This document shows positions 16,691-25,771 of a DNA stretch of 64,000 bases, piece by piece; position 1 is the first letter of the stretch; each line of letters starts with the position of its first letter. The stretch is taken from positions 1-64,000 of the forward strand of contig NZ_JAAEJV010000003.1 in the NCBI RefSeq assembly GCF_015356785.1, in the 5' to 3' direction. Source of the DNA: Candidatus Neptunochlamydia vexilliferae (GTDB lineage Bacteria; Chlamydiota; Chlamydiia; Chlamydiales; Simkaniaceae). Under the pieces are notes generated by a model. It was given only the letters and a program-made list of their open reading frames with translations. It was not told the DNA's origin and did not search any database. Position numbers and translations under genes: made by a program.

Positions 16691-18430
16691 TTGAAAGCGG
16701 ACGAAGAAGATCCAAAACACCTACTATGGGTTTATCCAAACTATAAGCCCGATTGGTGTGAGTCTATTATTGGGGAGTTTAACATCCACCCGGTAACAGC
16801 GCAGATCCTTGTCTCTAGAGGGTTTTCTACTTTCGAGGAGATTCACAGCTTTCTTTATGCGAAGCTTCCCAACCTCCTCTCCCCTTCCCTTTTCATGGAC
16901 ATGAATAAAGCTGTCGAGCGGGTGATCTACGCTCTCCAAAAAAACGAACCGATCCTCATCTATGGCGATAATGATGTCGATGGAATCACAGGAACAACCC
17001 TCCTTGTTGAATTCATTCGCCTCCTTGGGGGAACCGCCTACTACTATATCCCCCACCGCACCTCTGCTAACTCTTCGACGATAACCGATGCGATCACATT
17101 TGCCCTCGAAAAAAAATGCACACTTCTCATCACTGTTGACTGTGGAATCACTGCTTCTAAAGAGATCGAGGAGGTGGTTAAGAATAATATCGATGTGATC
17201 GTTTCCGATCACCATGAGCCGACCGATAAGATTCCCCACTGCGTTGCAACTCTCAACCCCAAGCTGATCAATAGCACCTATCCCAACCGCGATCTTACAG
17301 GGGTGGGCGTTGCCTTTAAGCTGGCCCATGCTTTAACCAATGAACTTGTCTCCTCTGGAAAAATCAGCTCTTCGACAATTGACCTCAAGCGATTTCTCGA
17401 TCTCGTTGCCTTAGGAACAGTTGCTGATATGGGAGCATTAAAAGGGGAAAACCGGGTCCTTGTCCGGTATGGCCTCCGCCAATTTGCTCAAACCAAACGG
17501 ATTGGACTCCTCCAGCTGATGGAAATTTGTGAGGTCAAGCCCAATACGATCAGTACAACCGACATCGCTTCTAAGATCGCCCCTCGCCTCAACAGCTTAG
17601 GGAGAATTGCCGATCCTGAAAAAGGGGTGGAGCTCATGCTTATCCATGATTCGACAGCTGCCACCCACTTAGCGAAAGAGCTCGATGCTAATAATACCAA
17701 AAGGCAACAGATCGAAAGACATGACTCCGATGATGTCAAGGCCTTTATCCATGCCCACCCAAGTCTGCTCGATCAAAAAGCTCTTGTCCTCCACTCAGAC
17801 AAGTGGCACCCCGGAATTATCCCCATCATTTCTGCTCGCATTGCCAAGCAATATAACCGCCCCACGGTGATCATCGCTGTTGAAGGGGGTATTGGAAAAG
17901 GGTCGATCCGAACGATCCCTGAATTTCCTCTCCTCCCAGCATTGCGCAAAAATACCGATCTTCTCCTCAACTTTGGGGGACATGACTATGCAGCAGGGCT
18001 GATGATTGAAGAGGGAAATATCTTAAAGTTTAAGAAGAGCTTCATCGAGTGTGCCAACCAAGTGCTCAATAATGATGATATCGTTCCGAAGCTTCATCTC
18101 GATGCGCGGGTGCTTTTTGAAGACCTGACTTTTGAGTTTCTTGACTCGATGCAACTTCTTGAGCCCTACGGAATGGGGAATCCCCCGCCAATCCTCTATA
18201 CCGACGTGACCCAAACCTGGCCACCCAAAGTGATAGGAAAAATGCACCTTAAGATTTACCTCGAGCAAAATGAACGGATGCTTGAGGGGATCGGGTTTGG
18301 TCTGAGTGGTTATCGTTCTCAGCTCACCAAGAAGAATCTCAATCTCCAAATCGCCTTTACCCCCCACGTTAATGTTTTCTTAAGCAAATCAAGCATTCAG
18401 CTCCTCGTCAAAGACTTCAAAATTAAATAG
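16691..18430 (+). CDS. recJ: Single-stranded-DNA-specific exonuclease RecJ
   Basis: The 579-residue DHH-family 5'-3' exonuclease acts in recombination and mismatch repair. Motif I is YGDNDVDGITGTTLL (about 97-111), motif II LITVDCGIT, and motif III IVSDHHEP with the DHH triad (about 175-182). The DHHA1 domain carries GGHDYAAGLMIE (about 432-443), and an OB-fold follows. Length is normal. The start appears to be TTG at 16691 after a GGGAA stretch; an in-frame ATG about 35 bases downstream is less likely. In Chlamydia recJ (CT447) lies next to euo, but here an accessory island of over 7 kb separates them. Confidence 0.95.
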   Translation: MKADEEDPKHLLWVYPNYKPDWCESIIGEFNIHPVTAQILVSRGFSTFEEIHSFLYAKLPNLLSPSLFMDMNKAVERVIYALQKNEPILIYGDNDVDGITGTTLLVEFIRLLGGTAYYYIPHRTSANSSTITDAITFALEKKCTLLITVDCGITASKEIEEVVKNNIDVIVSDHHEPTDKIPHCVATLNPKLINSTYPNRDLTGVGVAFKLAHALTNELVSSGKISSSTIDLKRFLDLVALGTVADMGALKGENRVLVRYGLRQFAQTKRIGLLQLMEICEVKPNTISTTDIASKIAPRLNSLGRIADPEKGVELMLIHDSTAATHLAKELDANNTKRQQIERHDSDDVKAFIHAHPSLLDQKALVLHSDKWHPGIIPIISARIAKQYNRPTVIIAVEGGIGKGSIRTIPEFPLLPALRKNTDLLLNFGGHDYAAGLMIEEGNILKFKKSFIECANQVLNNDDIVPKLHLDARVLFEDLTFEFLDSMQLLEPYGMGNPPPILYTDVTQTWPPKVIGKMHLKIYLEQNERMLEGIGFGLSGYRSQLTKKNLNLQIAFTPHVNVFLSKSSIQLLVKDFKIK

Positions 18431-18743
18431 GGTAGGACGCTGCTCTTACTTTTTCATACTTTTTGCCTGCCTTGAAATAGGCAAAGCTTTAAAAATAAAT
18501 GCTCAAACTCTCAGAGAGAATTTCTCACTGTTAAATTCTCATAGAGGAAAATACCTCTTCTAAAAAAACTTTACCCCAAACTTTTGCTAACTGTGATCGC
18601 TTTTCCCAGAGAAGGCAGTTTTCAGTTCAAAAAAGCCTAAAATTTGCCCCCAATTAATAATCAAAGAGTTACAAATTAATTCTAAAAAATCTGAAAAAAA
18701 ACTTCATGGAGAAAATTCCAAAATTGTTTACTGCGGGAAAGCC
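18431..18743. other. AT-rich intergenic region after recJ
   Basis: No gene is apparent. A small hairpin with TTTGCCT and AGGCAAA arms lies near 18465-18490 and could act in recJ termination. The rest is AT-rich and contains several short GAGAATTT-type inverted repeats of doubtful meaning. Confidence 0.4.
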
Positions 18744-18964
18744 TCTCAGAAAGGGTGTGATTAAAATCCGTACTCTATGAAAACCCTCTTTCTTTCGGGA
18801 AGTTTTCTACCAGATTTGGCCAGCTTATTAGAAAATTTGACAAACACCTATTAGCCTTTTCTCAGGAAAATGCCCCAGCCGCTTCCAAGGGGTTTCATAG
18901 AGTACGGATTTTAATCACACCTGGGGTGTCAAAAATCGCAAACCTCTTCTCCTGTCGACTGTTC

Positions 18965-20182
18965 CTATTTTTCTTCCTTAAAGCCTCTGTCAAGGGTAAA
19001 TGCTTGATCCAACCAGTTCTTTACATCTTTGCACTTTATACTCGTCATAGCTTCGCTCACAAGATCTTCGGAAAACTCCCCAATTCGACTACTCATGCAT
19101 AGAATTAGACGACCTAATCCGTTTGTGCTCATTTTGTTATTGCCAGCTAACCTCTTGTAGCCGCCAAAAAGTCCTTCCAGGGCTTCTGTCGATCCTATCA
19201 TTCGCTTTTCATAGAAAATCCCAGAACTCTCAGCACTGACATAGTCTACTAATATCTCTGCAAATTCATTTGAACTTTCGGACAAGTTCATCTTAATAAT
19301 TTGATCCATTAGCAAATATTCCACACCTTCATAAAAACCTTCCTTACGAACTATATCTCTGGTTATGCGTCCAATTTCAAGCCATTCCTTCCATAGAAGG
19401 ACATCCTTCTTTATGGGCAATATCCATGCTGTTTTTTCTCGTACTTTTGTTGGTAGCTCATCGTATTTCTGCAATATTTTATCTCCCCAAGCCACAAGAG
19501 TGTCTAGGTTCATATATCTTGCTTTTGATCTTTGTTGAGGGGGAGCAAATTTTGTAAAGGGAGTCATTGACAAGGCTTTTTTTGTTTCCGTCGCACTCTT
19601 CGTCATTATCTCCCAACTATCCGTTTTTAAACGCTTTTTTAGCTCGCAGGCCACTTTATGACAGACATCATATTTGAGGTCCATACCGGGATATTGTTCA
19701 GCAACTAATTTAGACCCTGCATGCAAGTCTGAGCCATGATCGATGACTAAGCCAGCAGGAGAAAAGCCTACTTTGTTAATTGTCTCTTCTAGTCTCTTTG
19801 CTACCTCTGTTCCGTTCGATACTTGCATTGGAAGGATTGCCATAGGCTCTAAGTCTTCTAGAGTCACTGTCAAGTCGCTTTTTGCTCTCAAAGCAGACAT
19901 CCTAACTCCGACGACTACAAAGCACTTGTACGAGCCAAGACGAATAACATGGTCTGCCATCCAGACCCACTCTTGGTCAGCTGCTTTCGGACGCTCTAGT
20001 TTATGGAGCCCTATTTTTAGATCCCACTGGATTAAGGTTTCTGGTTTAGGAGCCCTATCGATTTTTTCACGAACCATAAGCTTTTTTAAAAGGGAAGAAA
20101 TTAACCTAAACCCTGCCCAGGCTGTCCGAAGAAAGTGAAATCCCCACATTACGATACCTTGTGTAAAGGTGTGCCGCTTCAA
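18965..20182 (-). CDS. Transposase, main ORF
   Basis: The 405-residue product contains candidate DDE residues: Asp in WVWMADH, Asp in GLVIDHGSD and Glu in GSTEALEGLFGGYKRLAG. The order and spacing fit an RNase H-like transposase with a helical insertion. The middle segment DLKYDVCHKVACELKKRL is typical of several IS groups, but I cannot name the family. The first codon of the given frame is TTG at 20180-20182. The frame is open further upstream through the A10 run, in the -1 frame relative to the small upstream ORF. Expression may therefore depend on a programmed -1 frameshift giving an OrfAB fusion. Confidence 0.8.
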   Translation of the reverse strand: MKRHTFTQGIVMWGFHFLRTAWAGFRLISSLLKKLMVREKIDRAPKPETLIQWDLKIGLHKLERPKAADQEWVWMADHVIRLGSYKCFVVVGVRMSALRAKSDLTVTLEDLEPMAILPMQVSNGTEVAKRLEETINKVGFSPAGLVIDHGSDLHAGSKLVAEQYPGMDLKYDVCHKVACELKKRLKTDSWEIMTKSATETKKALSMTPFTKFAPPQQRSKARYMNLDTLVAWGDKILQKYDELPTKVREKTAWILPIKKDVLLWKEWLEIGRITRDIVRKEGFYEGVEYLLMDQIIKMNLSESSNEFAEILVDYVSAESSGIFYEKRMIGSTEALEGLFGGYKRLAGNNKMSTNGLGRLILCMSSRIGEFSEDLVSEAMTSIKCKDVKNWLDQAFTLDRGFKEEK

Positions 20183-20217
20183 TCGGGGGTCCCCCGGTAT
20201 TACTAGCGCTTTTTTTT

Positions 20218-20511
20218 TTAATCTTCTTTTTCTTGCTCCAATTGCATCAACGCAGCTTTAAGCTTTCTAATTTCTACCTCTTGTTTTGCCTGTGTTATTT
20301 TATTTTTTGCCCGCTCCGCCTTCAGCCTCTCACATTCCTCTTTCCACTTCTCTCGACTAGCACGGGCTCTCTTCTGAGCTTGCTTTGCAACCTTTAATTG
20401 AGCCTTACTGTTCAGTGTTTTATGTTTCCACTCTTCTCTACTTTTACCTAGCCAGTCGATTGTTTTATCTGGGCGAGCAGGCATATTTTTTGCTTTTGAT
20501 GTCTTGGGCAT
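20218..20511 (-). CDS. Insertion sequence accessory ORF, basic coiled coil
   Basis: The 97-residue basic protein has a lysine-rich N-terminus (MPKTSKAKNMPARPDK) and a long coiled coil (about 30-95, rich in Lys, Arg, Glu and Ala). It lies between the IS right end and the transposase on the same strand. It stops at a TAA whose last two bases begin an A10 run. It may bind the IS ends or form the N-terminal part of a fused transposase by -1 frameshifting. An SD-like AGGAA precedes the ATG. Confidence 0.7.
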   Translation of the reverse strand: MPKTSKAKNMPARPDKTIDWLGKSREEWKHKTLNSKAQLKVAKQAQKRARASREKWKEECERLKAERAKNKITQAKQEVEIRKLKAALMQLEQEKED

Positions 20512-20655
20512 ATATTCCTCTTATGTACAAATAAATATTGCACTTATAGCACATAAATCTTTTTGGAATAAGAACAGCCTCAACTTTTAGGTCAAAAACT
20601 CTTCAGTTTAGTCAGATTTTTGACACCCCAATCACACCCTCTCAGAAAAAAAATA

Positions 20656-20685
20656 TTGAAAAAAAATCTTGTATTTATTTAATAT
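20656..20685 (+). promoter_or_regulatory. Candidate promoter of the NLR-like gene
   Basis: TTGAAA and TAATAT are separated by 18 bases, about 30 bases before the start codon at 20716. They lie just outside the nested mobile elements, so transcription could survive the insertions. An AAGGAG ribosome site is at 20703-20708. Confidence 0.4.
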
Positions 20686-20715
20686 GCATTCTAACTAAAA
20701 TATAAGGAGTTCCGA

Positions 20716-23700
20716 ATGTCCTCTTCCAGCTCATCATCATCATCATCTTCTTCTTCAAGCAGCAATAAAACTGCACTTTTGTTACCTCAATTACCACGAG
20801 AGTCCTTAAAAAGGATTGGAAATATGCTTAACATAAATAATAAGGATTTTACTCAACAAGACTGCTTTGAGAAAGCTTTTAAAGCTTGTCGAAAAAAAAA
20901 TTGGCTTCAGCTTAAAAAACTTGGGGGTCAATTAGACATTCTAACAAATCAATTAGGTATTTCTTTGCTCCAAAAAGCTATTAAGCAAGGAGATCTCTTC
21001 CTTGCAAAGGAAATGGTTAGAGAAGATATTGCTATTCATGCCAAAGACTCCGAAGGCAGAACAGCTCTTCACTATGCAGCAATGACCCATGACCCGGAAA
21101 TACTCGCTATTCTTTTTGAACACCTTGATCTAGACAGCGCTGCTTCTAATGGTAAAACCCCCCTTCATACAGCAGCAATTTATGGAAAAAAAGAGGCTAT
21201 GGAAACCCTAATCTTAAATGGAGCCAACCTAAAAGCAAGAACAAGGCTTACCTTAGGAGAAAATACATTTTTTAAACTGACACCTCTTGCTATTACGGTC
21301 ATGTTGGGCCACGCTGAATGCGTTGAACTTCTTTTGGAAAATCATAAAAAAAAGCCAGAGTTGAACCTCAATATGCAATTTGAAGAATTTGGGAGTATCC
21401 TGCATTTAGCAATCCACTTTAAGCAAGATAGTATCCTAAAATCACTTTTAAACACACATTACGAATTAGTAAAAGAAAACCTTGAGTCTCAAGACAAAGA
21501 GGGCCGCACTCCTTTTATTCTAGCAGCTGCTTTAGGTTTTGAGGAGGCCCTTGTGCTTCTTAAGACAAAAAAAATTAACTTAGAGGCTAGAGATTTCCAA
21601 GGAAGAACAGCAATGCACCACGCTGCCTTAGCAAGAGAACGGGGAGCTATCCGGTTTCTTACTTTTTTTGGATGTAAGATAAATGTTAGTGACCAAAACA
21701 ATATTCGTCCCCTTGATCTTCTCAAAGATGCTAAAGATACGTTAGGACGCTCAGCCTATGGGCTTCTATCTAATCTCAGTAAAGGTAAAATAGCAAAAAA
21801 AAATGCTCCCCCCAACTTTACCCTACACCCCGTTGAAAATTGTGTATTCCAAGGGGGGGGACCTAAAGGTATTGCTTACGTTGGTGCAGTTAAGATTCTT
21901 GAAGAGAACAATAAAATCTCGGGGATCAAAAGATGTGCAGGGACTTCAGCAGGAGCTATTAACTCCGTACTTATGGCTCTAGGGTATTCCTCAAAAGAAA
22001 TGGAAAGCATCTTATCAAAAACAGACTTCAGTACCTTCTTGGATCACCCTCTCACTAAGCAAAAGATAGAACAAGCGCTCAAAAATGCCACTTTTGGAGG
22101 AACAATAAAAACTCTTTTGAAGTCTTTTCGTCATTTACGGAACCCAAAAAAAATGTTGTTGGATGCGGTTAAATCTATTTACAATACCACAGGAATCTGC
22201 GACGGAAAGGTTTTTCAAGAATGGATTGAAAACCTTATCTATGAAAAGACAGGAATCAGGCAGTGTACACTAGGAGAACTTAATGCACTTATCGAAAAAG
22301 GAAAACCTTTCAAGCATCTACATCTCTTTGCAACACAGCTGGGAAGCCAAAATGCTATTACCCACATGAGCTCTGAAGATCCTAAATGGAGCAACCTTAT
22401 CATCTCCCATGCTGTAAGAGCTTCAATGTCTATTCCCGGTGCATTTAAAGCTCATACTCTTCACTTTAAAGATCCAGATAGATTTGATCCAAATAACCCA
22501 AATATATCGGTTTATCCACGTAACGATTTAGGCTCCTATGCCGATGGAGGGATGCTCTATAACTTCCCAATAGAAACTTTTGACAAGAAAAAATTTCAAT
22601 CTCTGTCCTCTTTTTCTGAAGATGTCGGAAATTATCATAAACTCAATAAAAGAACCCTCGGTTTTAGCCTTTTTACACCGGGTGAAGAAGTGTTTAATCC
22701 GCCTGGTGAAATCAAAACAGTTGGGCAGCTTTTAACTTCTATCTTCAATCTCTATACAAGTGCAGAAGTCCAAATCCGTAAATTAACTCCGTATAACAAA
22801 TTCCGCGTCATTTCTATAAGTAATGAGGGGGTAGGAACATTAGAGTTTGGCCTTTCTAAAGAAAAACAGCAAAATTTAATCGACTCAGGAAGAAGGTCCA
22901 CCCGAAGTTTTTTTAACAAGCAACAAGGAAAAAACCTCCAATTCAATAACCTATTCCTTTTACCTATGCTCCGCCTTCAAGGGAACTCTCCTTGTCATTT
23001 AAGGCCCCAACTTCCTTACTACATCAAACGAAAGAAACTTTTCTCCCTTTTAGAGTCACGACTTTTCAACTTCCAAAGCAATGCATCCTCAAGTCAAACA
23101 ACCTCTTTTGAAAGCGAACCCATAGTTATTTCGGGAGAAGGGGGATGTGGAAAAACCGAGCTAGCTAATGCCTTTGCCCATGATCATAAAGATAAATTCT
23201 CCATTATTTGGACCATAAAAGCCGACACTTTAAATAACCTAGAAAGCTCTTATCGAGAGCTTGCCGCAAAACTTAAGCGCCCAATTGGTATCAAAGCTTC
23301 TCGCCAGACTGTTATTAATACCGTTCACACTCTGTTAGAAAAAATTAAACTTGAAAAGCCATTTTTTCTTATTTATGACAATGCAGAAGAGAACCTTCCC
23401 CTTCCTTCCACTAAAAGAGGTCAAATCCTGATTACTACTCAAAAAAAGACTCTTTTTAATACTAAAAACCCTATTGAAATCACCCCTTTATCTCCCCAAG
23501 AAAGTGTCTCCCTCCTAACAAAAATACTTGGAGGAAGGTCAAACCTTGAGGATCTAAAAACCCTTGCAAAAGAATTGGATTACTTACCAGTCAGCTTAGC
23601 GCAAGCAGCTTCTTTTATTACTGAAACCCGATCCATGAGCATTCCAAGGTATTTAAAGCTTATACAAGAACAAAAAACGGAAGTCCTAAAAAGGCTCAAA

Positions 23701-25623
23701 ACAGACAAAAGGTATCCCAACACAGCCTATGCTACAATAACCCTCTCACTACAAAAACTCCAAACAACACCGACGGGTGCACTTGCCCACCGTTGGCTAC
23801 AAGTCTGTGCTCACCTCCATCCCGACAGCATTCCTCGCGCCTTTTTTGACAGATGGCTGAAAACCACAACAAAAACACTGGAACTAGTAGACAGGGAGTT
23901 TTTGGCTGACAGTATCCTATCTCTTCTTGCTGACCTTAACTTCATTAATTATAATGAAGTCACAGAGTCAATATCTATGCATAGGACAAAACAAGCCATT
24001 ATCAAAAAAACTATTCAAAACCAATCAAGCCCTTCAAAAGGAAAAGTAAGTTTCTCTAGTAGCTCCTCAAAAGGGAAACAGAGTTCTTCAATTAGTACCC
24101 CCACCTCAAAATCATTGGAAGAAGCTGTAAAACTTTTAATATCTTTTAGCGGGGATTTAAAACAAATGAATAAAGACCAATTACCTTTTGCTATCCAACT
24201 TATTCTCCACCTAAATTACATAACGGAGCATTATTCCAAAACTAAAAACCTAGAGATTCCAGAATTAAAAAAAGTCAACGCAGATATCGCACACTACCAG
24301 GGAAAATATGATAAAGCTAAAGAGCTAGTAACTGAAGCCTTAAAAGCTTATTATCAAAAATATAAAAATAAAGACCATGAAAAAATAGCAAAAGCTTTAA
24401 GCCGCTTAGGATCTACACTTGATTCTTTAGAAAATCCTCAGCAGGCTTTAGAAAATCATGAACAGGCTCTTGCAATGCAAAAAAGGCTGCATAAGAATCA
24501 GGACCACATAGATATTGCAAACTCTTTATATATGATAGGACATACACTTTGTAATTTAAAAAGGTACCAGGAGGCCATAGAAGCAACTAAAAAGGCTCTT
24601 TCCATGCAAAAAAGACTCTATAAAAATCAAGATCACAAAGAGATTGTAGCATCTCTGATTAGCCTAGGGAGAATACTCTGTAGTACGGAAAAACCTCAGC
24701 AAGGTTTAGAAAAATATAGAGAAGCTCTTGCAATGCAAAAAAGGCTTGATAATAACCAGTACCACTCAGATACGGCAGCTCATATACTAAAATACATAGG
24801 GCAAAAACTTGATGAATTAGGAAAGCATGAAGAGGCTTTAGAAAAAGTTGAAGAAGCTATTTCTATACTAAAAAAGATTTATGGATGTCAGCCTAATCAA
24901 GAAACTGCAAGAAATTTACAAATATTAGCATCAGCATTTTTCGGCCTAAAAAGATACCAAGAAGCCTTGGAAAAAACTGAAGAATCTCTTATGATTCACA
25001 AAAAGCTCTTAAAAAATCAGGTCCATCCAGAAGCTGAAGCCTCATTAATTATTAAAATGAATTTACTTGTTAGTTTAAAGAGGTATAAAGATACTTTAGA
25101 AGTCTGTAAAGAGCTCCGCCAACTCCAGGAAACACTCTATAAAGATAAGTTCAATCTAGCAACCTTTGGAAGGCTCCATGGAAAGGCAGCCGCACTTACT
25201 GCTTTAGGGAGAAGTCAAGAGGCTTTGGGAAGCTATCAAAAAGCTCTCGCTATTCAAAAAAAAATCTATAAAAACCAGGACCGCCCAGATATTGCAAATT
25301 CTCTATTCGTCATGGGATCCTTATTATTAGGATTAGAAAGGCATCAAGAGGCACTAGAAAAATTTAAGGAAGCCCTTGCAATGGAAAAAAGACTTCATAA
25401 AAACCAGGACCACCCAAATATTGCAAATTGTTTCTATTCTTTAGGAGCGGTATATTCTAAAATTAATCTAGAGGAATCGATTCAAAATCTTGTACTGGCA
25501 TATGAAATGGCTAAACGTATATTTGGTCCTAATCACCCAACTACAGTTTCTTATGAAGACGCAAAGAATAAGGTCACTTCTATGAAAAGCCAAGAAAGCC
25601 AAGGACTGTGTTATCTGATGTAA
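20716..25623 (+). CDS. Ankyrin-patatin-NB-ARC-TPR STAND protein (NLR-like)
   Basis: The 1635-residue protein opens with about 15 consecutive serines. Ankyrin-type repeats occupy about 80-340 (GRTALHYAAM, GKTPLHTAAIYG, GRTPFILAAALG, GRTAMHHAAL). A patatin-like phospholipase domain (about 372-700) has the oxyanion loop GGGPKG (380-385), nucleophile GTSAG (Ser411) and DGG (Asp610). An NB-ARC NTPase (about 795-1100) has P-loop GEGGCGKT (807-814), Walker B FFLIYDN (Asp888), GQILITT and LPVSLAQAA. A Lys/Ser linker (about 1104-1137) leads to kinesin-light-chain-type TPRs of 42 residues (about 1190-1610). All catalytic residues are present. The architecture is that of a STAND signal switch: ligand sensing by TPR, oligomerisation by NB-ARC, lipid hydrolysis by patatin. 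It could be a defence protein or a secreted effector. The gene is AT-richer than its neighbours. Confidence 0.9.
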   Translation: MSSSSSSSSSSSSSSSNKTALLLPQLPRESLKRIGNMLNINNKDFTQQDCFEKAFKACRKKNWLQLKKLGGQLDILTNQLGISLLQKAIKQGDLFLAKEMVREDIAIHAKDSEGRTALHYAAMTHDPEILAILFEHLDLDSAASNGKTPLHTAAIYGKKEAMETLILNGANLKARTRLTLGENTFFKLTPLAITVMLGHAECVELLLENHKKKPELNLNMQFEEFGSILHLAIHFKQDSILKSLLNTHYELVKENLESQDKEGRTPFILAAALGFEEALVLLKTKKINLEARDFQGRTAMHHAALARERGAIRFLTFFGCKINVSDQNNIRPLDLLKDAKDTLGRSAYGLLSNLSKGKIAKKNAPPNFTLHPVENCVFQGGGPKGIAYVGAVKILEENNKISGIKRCAGTSAGAINSVLMALGYSSKEMESILSKTDFSTFLDHPLTKQKIEQALKNATFGGTIKTLLKSFRHLRNPKKMLLDAVKSIYNTTGICDGKVFQEWIENLIYEKTGIRQCTLGELNALIEKGKPFKHLHLFATQLGSQNAITHMSSEDPKWSNLIISHAVRASMSIPGAFKAHTLHFKDPDRFDPNNPNISVYPRNDLGSYADGGMLYNFPIETFDKKKFQSLSSFSEDVGNYHKLNKRTLGFSLFTPGEEVFNPPGEIKTVGQLLTSIFNLYTSAEVQIRKLTPYNKFRVISISNEGVGTLEFGLSKEKQQNLIDSGRRSTRSFFNKQQGKNLQFNNLFLLPMLRLQGNSPCHLRPQLPYYIKRKKLFSLLESRLFNFQSNASSSQTTSFESEPIVISGEGGCGKTELANAFAHDHKDKFSIIWTIKADTLNNLESSYRELAAKLKRPIGIKASRQTVINTVHTLLEKIKLEKPFFLIYDNAEENLPLPSTKRGQILITTQKKTLFNTKNPIEITPLSPQESVSLLTKILGGRSNLEDLKTLAKELDYLPVSLAQAASFITETRSMSIPRYLKLIQEQKTEVLKRLKTDKRYPNTAYATITLSLQKLQTTPTGALAHRWLQVCAHLHPDSIPRAFFDRWLKTTTKTLELVDREFLADSILSLLADLNFINYNEVTESISMHRTKQAIIKKTIQNQSSPSKGKVSFSSSSSKGKQSSSISTPTSKSLEEAVKLLISFSGDLKQMNKDQLPFAIQLILHLNYITEHYSKTKNLEIPELKKVNADIAHYQGKYDKAKELVTEALKAYYQKYKNKDHEKIAKALSRLGSTLDSLENPQQALENHEQALAMQKRLHKNQDHIDIANSLYMIGHTLCNLKRYQEAIEATKKALSMQKRLYKNQDHKEIVASLISLGRILCSTEKPQQGLEKYREALAMQKRLDNNQYHSDTAAHILKYIGQKLDELGKHEEALEKVEEAISILKKIYGCQPNQETARNLQILASAFFGLKRYQEALEKTEESLMIHKKLLKNQVHPEAEASLIIKMNLLVSLKRYKDTLEVCKELRQLQETLYKDKFNLATFGRLHGKAAALTALGRSQEALGSYQKALAIQKKIYKNQDRPDIANSLFVMGSLLLGLERHQEALEKFKEALAMEKRLHKNQDHPNIANCFYSLGAVYSKINLEESIQNLVLAYEMAKRIFGPNHPTTVSYEDAKNKVTSMKSQESQGLCYLM

Positions 25624-25736
25624 GGCAACTGTGTAAACCCCACTTAAATGCCTCCCAAAGCAGGCAGCCTTTCTTAATAGGCCACCCCAAAATATGAGAG
25701 GCTTCTTTCAACCCCTAACTGGAGGCACCCACTTTT

Positions 25737-25765
25737 TCGACACGTCCTTAGAGGTTAGGTACAAT
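25737..25765 (+). promoter_or_regulatory. Promoter of candidate small RNA
   Basis: TCGACA and TACAAT with a 17-base spacer face right, in a gap with no open reading frame. They are followed about 125 bases later by a strong intrinsic terminator. Confidence 0.5.
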
Positions 25766-25771
25766 ATCTTT

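Larger units (their letters stand above)
18922..20630 (-). mobile_element. Complete two-ORF insertion sequence, 1709 bp
   Basis: Perfect 16-bp terminal inverted repeats, TGGGGTGTCAAAAATC at 18922-18937 and its complement at 20615-20630, are flanked by an 8-bp direct repeat ATCACACC (18914-18921 and 20631-20638). Inside are two minus-strand ORFs separated by an A10 run. The target is the end of a palindromic element. Perfect ends and an intact duplication point to a recent insertion. The 8-bp duplication is compatible with IS66- or IS256-like chemistry, but the proteins do not clearly fit either; family unassigned. Confidence 0.9.
18753..20639. repeat. Palindromic element, 170 bp, split by an insertion sequence
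   Basis: The left end GGGTGTGATTAAAATCCG, continuing TACTCTATGAAAACCC, is mirrored by GGGTTTCATAGAGTA and CGGATTTTAATCACACCC. The last base or so of the right end lies beyond the insertion sequence at 18922-20630. Removing that insertion and one 8-bp duplication leaves 170 bp. It is flanked by TCTCAGAAA at 18744-18752 and 20640-20648, a 9-bp target duplication. This shows the palindrome itself moved by transposition. It resembles the other 162-170 bp palindromes in size and design but not in sequence. Confidence 0.8.

Noticed and set aside
25624-25720. Remnant of an IS256-like end (ACTGTGTAAACCCC)
   Set aside because: Only a short resemblance is visible, with no matching second end, duplication or transposase fragment.
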